From assembly GCA_947306605.1 (NCBI GenBank), contig CAMZHB010000001.1:1-24605 (forward strand): DNA of 24,605 bases, read 5' to 3'. The position numbers and the translations under genes were made by a program. Every line of letters begins with the position of its first letter. Within the stretch, counting starts at the first letter, position 1. The notes beneath the pieces are model-generated. The model searched no databases. It was not told the origin of the DNA and was given only the letters and a program-made list of their open reading frames with translations. This document shows, piece after piece, positions 22,777 to 24,605 of the stretch. The stretch comes from an uncultured Prevotellaceae bacterium (GTDB lineage Bacteria; Bacteroidota; Bacteroidia; Bacteroidales; Bacteroidaceae).

Positions 22777-23049
22777 ATGAACATTCAACCATTAGCAGAC
22801 AGAGTTCTGATTACTCCGGCTCCAGCCGAAGAAAAGACAGTGGGCGGCATCATCATTCCCGACACCGCCAAAGAGAAACCCCTTCAAGGCACCGTTGTGG
22901 CCGTAGGTGAAGGCAAGAAAGACGAACCCATGATTTTAAAGGCCGGCGACACCGTACTCTACGGTAAATATGCAGGCACTGAAATCGAATACGACGGCGA
23001 GAAATACCTCGTGATGCGTCAGAGCGACGTCGTAGCTATCCTTAAGTAA
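22777..23049 (+). CDS. groS: Co-chaperonin GroES
   Basis: The 90-residue protein is a complete GroES, the seven-subunit lid of the GroEL folding chamber. Recognisable parts are the opening IQPLADRVLI, the mobile loop EEKTVGGIIIPDTAKEKP that contacts GroEL, the core GTVVAVGEG and the closing GEKYLVMRQSDVVAIL. The length is slightly less than the 97 residues of E. coli, as is usual for Bacteroidetes. It is followed by groEL after 24 bases, and both should be transcribed from the sigma-54-type promoter upstream. The mRNA region before the ATG is A-rich without a Shine-Dalgarno sequence, as expected for this phylum. Confidence 0.97.
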   Translation: MNIQPLADRVLITPAPAEEKTVGGIIIPDTAKEKPLQGTVVAVGEGKKDEPMILKAGDTVLYGKYAGTEIEYDGEKYLVMRQSDVVAILK

Positions 23050-23073
23050 TAATCCTTTTAAACACTAATCATC

Positions 23074-24605
23074 ATGGCAAAAGAAATTAAATATAATGTA
23101 AATGCGCGCGAACTGCTTAAGTCCGGCGCCGACCAGTTGGCCAATGCAGTGAAAGTAACCCTCGGTCCGAAAGGCCGCAATGTGGTTATCGACAAAAAAT
23201 TCGGTGCTCCGAAGATTACCAAGGACGGTGTGACCGTGGCCAAGGAAATTGAACTCGACAACGCATTCGAAAATGCCGGTGCCCAGCTTCTCAAGAGCGT
23301 GGCCAGCAAGACAGGTGACGATGCCGGCGACGGCACCACTACCGCCACCGTTTTGGCCCAAAGCATCCTGGCTGAAGGCATGAAGAACGTAGCCGCCGGT
23401 GCCAACCCGCTCGACGTGAAGCGCGGCATCGACAAGGCCGTGGCCAAAGTTGTGGAAAACATCAAGAGTCAGGCTGAACAGGTAGGTGACGACTACAGCA
23501 AGATTGAACAGGTAGCCACCGTTTCCGCCAACAACGACCCTGAAATTGGAAAACTCATTGCCGACGGTATGCGCGCTGTAAGTGTCAGCGGTGTTATTAC
23601 TATCGAAGACGGAAAGTCAAACGACACGAAATTAAAGACTGTAGAAGGTATGCAGTTCGACCGCGGTTATCTGTCTCCCTACTTTATCACCGACGGTGAG
23701 AAAATGGAGTGCGTCATGGAGAACCCGTACATCCTTATCTACGACAAGAAGATTAGCAACCTGAAGGACTTTCTCCCTATTCTTGAACCCGCCGTACAGA
23801 GCGGCCGTCCACTTCTCGTCATCGCTGAAGACGTGGACAGCGAAGCCCTCACGACATTAGTTGTCAACCGCCTGCGCACACAGTTGAAAATTTGCGCCGT
23901 CAAAGCTCCCGGCTTCGGCGACCGTCGCAAGGCTATGCTCGAAGACATCGCCATCCTGACCGGCGGCGTAGTCATCAGTGAAGATAAGGGTCTGAAACTC
24001 GAACAGGCTACTATCGACATGCTGGGCAGTGCCGAGAAGGTTACTGTAAACAAGGACAACACCACCATCGTCAATGGCGCCGGTGACCCACAGGCCATCA
24101 AGGAGCGTGTCATTCAGATAAAGAACGAGATTGCCAACACCACGTCTTCCTACGACAAGGAGAAACTGCAGGAACGTCTGGCCAAACTGAGCGGCGGCGT
24201 ATGCGTGCTCGAAGTGGGCGCCAGCAGTGAAACCGAGCAGAAGGAAAAGAAAGACCGTTGCGACGATGCTCTCTGCGCCACCCGCGCAGCCATTGAAGAA
24301 GGCATTGTCACAGGTGGCGGCGTAGCTTACATCCGTGCACAGAAGGCTCTCGAAGGTCTCAAGGGCGAAAACGACGACGAGACCACCGGTATCGCCATCA
24401 TCCGCCGTGCCATTGAGGAACCGCTCCGTCAGATTTGCTTCAACGCCGGTCTGGAAGGTGCTGTCATCGTCAACAAGGTACGCGAAGCCAAGGGTAACGA
24501 AGGTTTCAACGCCAAGACCGAAACATTCGAAGACCTGAAGGCTGCCGGTGTGCTCGATCCGGCCAAGGTGGCCCGCGTGGCTTTGGAGAATGCCGCCAGT
24601 GTGGC
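23074..24605 (+). CDS. groL: Chaperonin GroEL, 3' end cut by window
   Basis: GroEL forms the double-ring ATP-driven folding chamber. The 510 codons present start MAKEIKYNVNARELLKSGAD and include the ATP-site block VTLGPKGRNVVIDK, DGVTVAKEI and the conserved DGTTTATVLAQSIL, with the catalytic aspartate region intact. The apical domain has KAPGFGDRRKAMLEDIAILTGG, and the returning equatorial domain has ATRAAIEEGIVTGGGVAYIR. Around 30-35 C-terminal residues are missing beyond the window edge. Small departures from the usual sequence are Cys in KDRCDDALCATR and Thr in place of the common Pro in EEGIVPGGG. It is in an operon with groES. Confidence 0.97.
   Translation, partial: MAKEIKYNVNARELLKSGADQLANAVKVTLGPKGRNVVIDKKFGAPKITKDGVTVAKEIELDNAFENAGAQLLKSVASKTGDDAGDGTTTATVLAQSILAEGMKNVAAGANPLDVKRGIDKAVAKVVENIKSQAEQVGDDYSKIEQVATVSANNDPEIGKLIADGMRAVSVSGVITIEDGKSNDTKLKTVEGMQFDRGYLSPYFITDGEKMECVMENPYILIYDKKISNLKDFLPILEPAVQSGRPLLVIAEDVDSEALTTLVVNRLRTQLKICAVKAPGFGDRRKAMLEDIAILTGGVVISEDKGLKLEQATIDMLGSAEKVTVNKDNTTIVNGAGDPQAIKERVIQIKNEIANTTSSYDKEKLQERLAKLSGGVCVLEVGASSETEQKEKKDRCDDALCATRAAIEEGIVTGGGVAYIRAQKALEGLKGENDDETTGIAIIRRAIEEPLRQICFNAGLEGAVIVNKVREAKGNEGFNAKTETFEDLKAAGVLDPAKVARVALENAASV

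Overview
The window reads as chromosomal DNA of a Bacteroidales member, most likely a Prevotella-type organism. Four things point that way: a short primary sigma factor of about 285 residues without region 1.1, repeated matches to the Bacteroidetes promoter box TAnnTTTG in front of genes that lack Shine-Dalgarno sequences, a DUF2027-Smr protein, and secreted glycan-active lipoproteins. The species cannot be fixed from sequence alone. Both ends cut through genes: a GH31 glycosidase on the left and groEL on the right.

Layout. Positions 1-3066 hold the 3' part of a large secreted GH31 glycosidase with fibronectin, F5/8-type, dockerin and cohesin-like modules. Positions 3281-6043 on the minus strand hold a NUDIX hydrolase, queA (queuosine synthesis) and the primary sigma factor gene; queA and NUDIX form a probable pair. 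Positions 6470-9884 on the plus strand hold the DUF2027-Smr protein and a fasciclin-domain lipoprotein. Positions 10010-11999 on the minus strand hold a two-domain DUF1080 lipoprotein and a reverse rubrerythrin. Positions 12478-18696 are a tight plus-strand operon of glutamine-using enzymes: purF, asnB, carA and a carB that stops after its first half. Positions 18891-21569 hold a degenerate AlkD-like HEAT protein, a tightly packed GNAT-zinc-ribbon / DUF3795 / CAT-like acetyltransferase cassette, and a GNAT remnant. A shrunken GH127-like secreted protein follows (21575-22660), then groES-groEL behind a consensus sigma-54 promoter.

How the genes relate. The four-gene operon groups three committed uses of glutamine amide nitrogen (purine, asparagine and carbamoyl phosphate synthesis), but the encoded CarB lacks the domain that makes carbamoyl phosphate. 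The envelope proteins (GH31, fasciclin, DUF1080, GH127-like) fit a glycan-degrading gut or rumen anaerobe, and the reverse rubrerythrin fits peroxide defence in an anaerobe.

The strongest leads are the half-length carB, the sigma-54 promoter before groES, a family of long modular palindromes between genes, an 84-bp tandem duplication that copies a promoter in front of the rubrerythrin gene, and the GH127-like protein without its active-site region. I saw no tRNA or rRNA gene, CRISPR array, transposase or phage gene. Function calls rest on recognised motifs and remembered family features, not on database searches.
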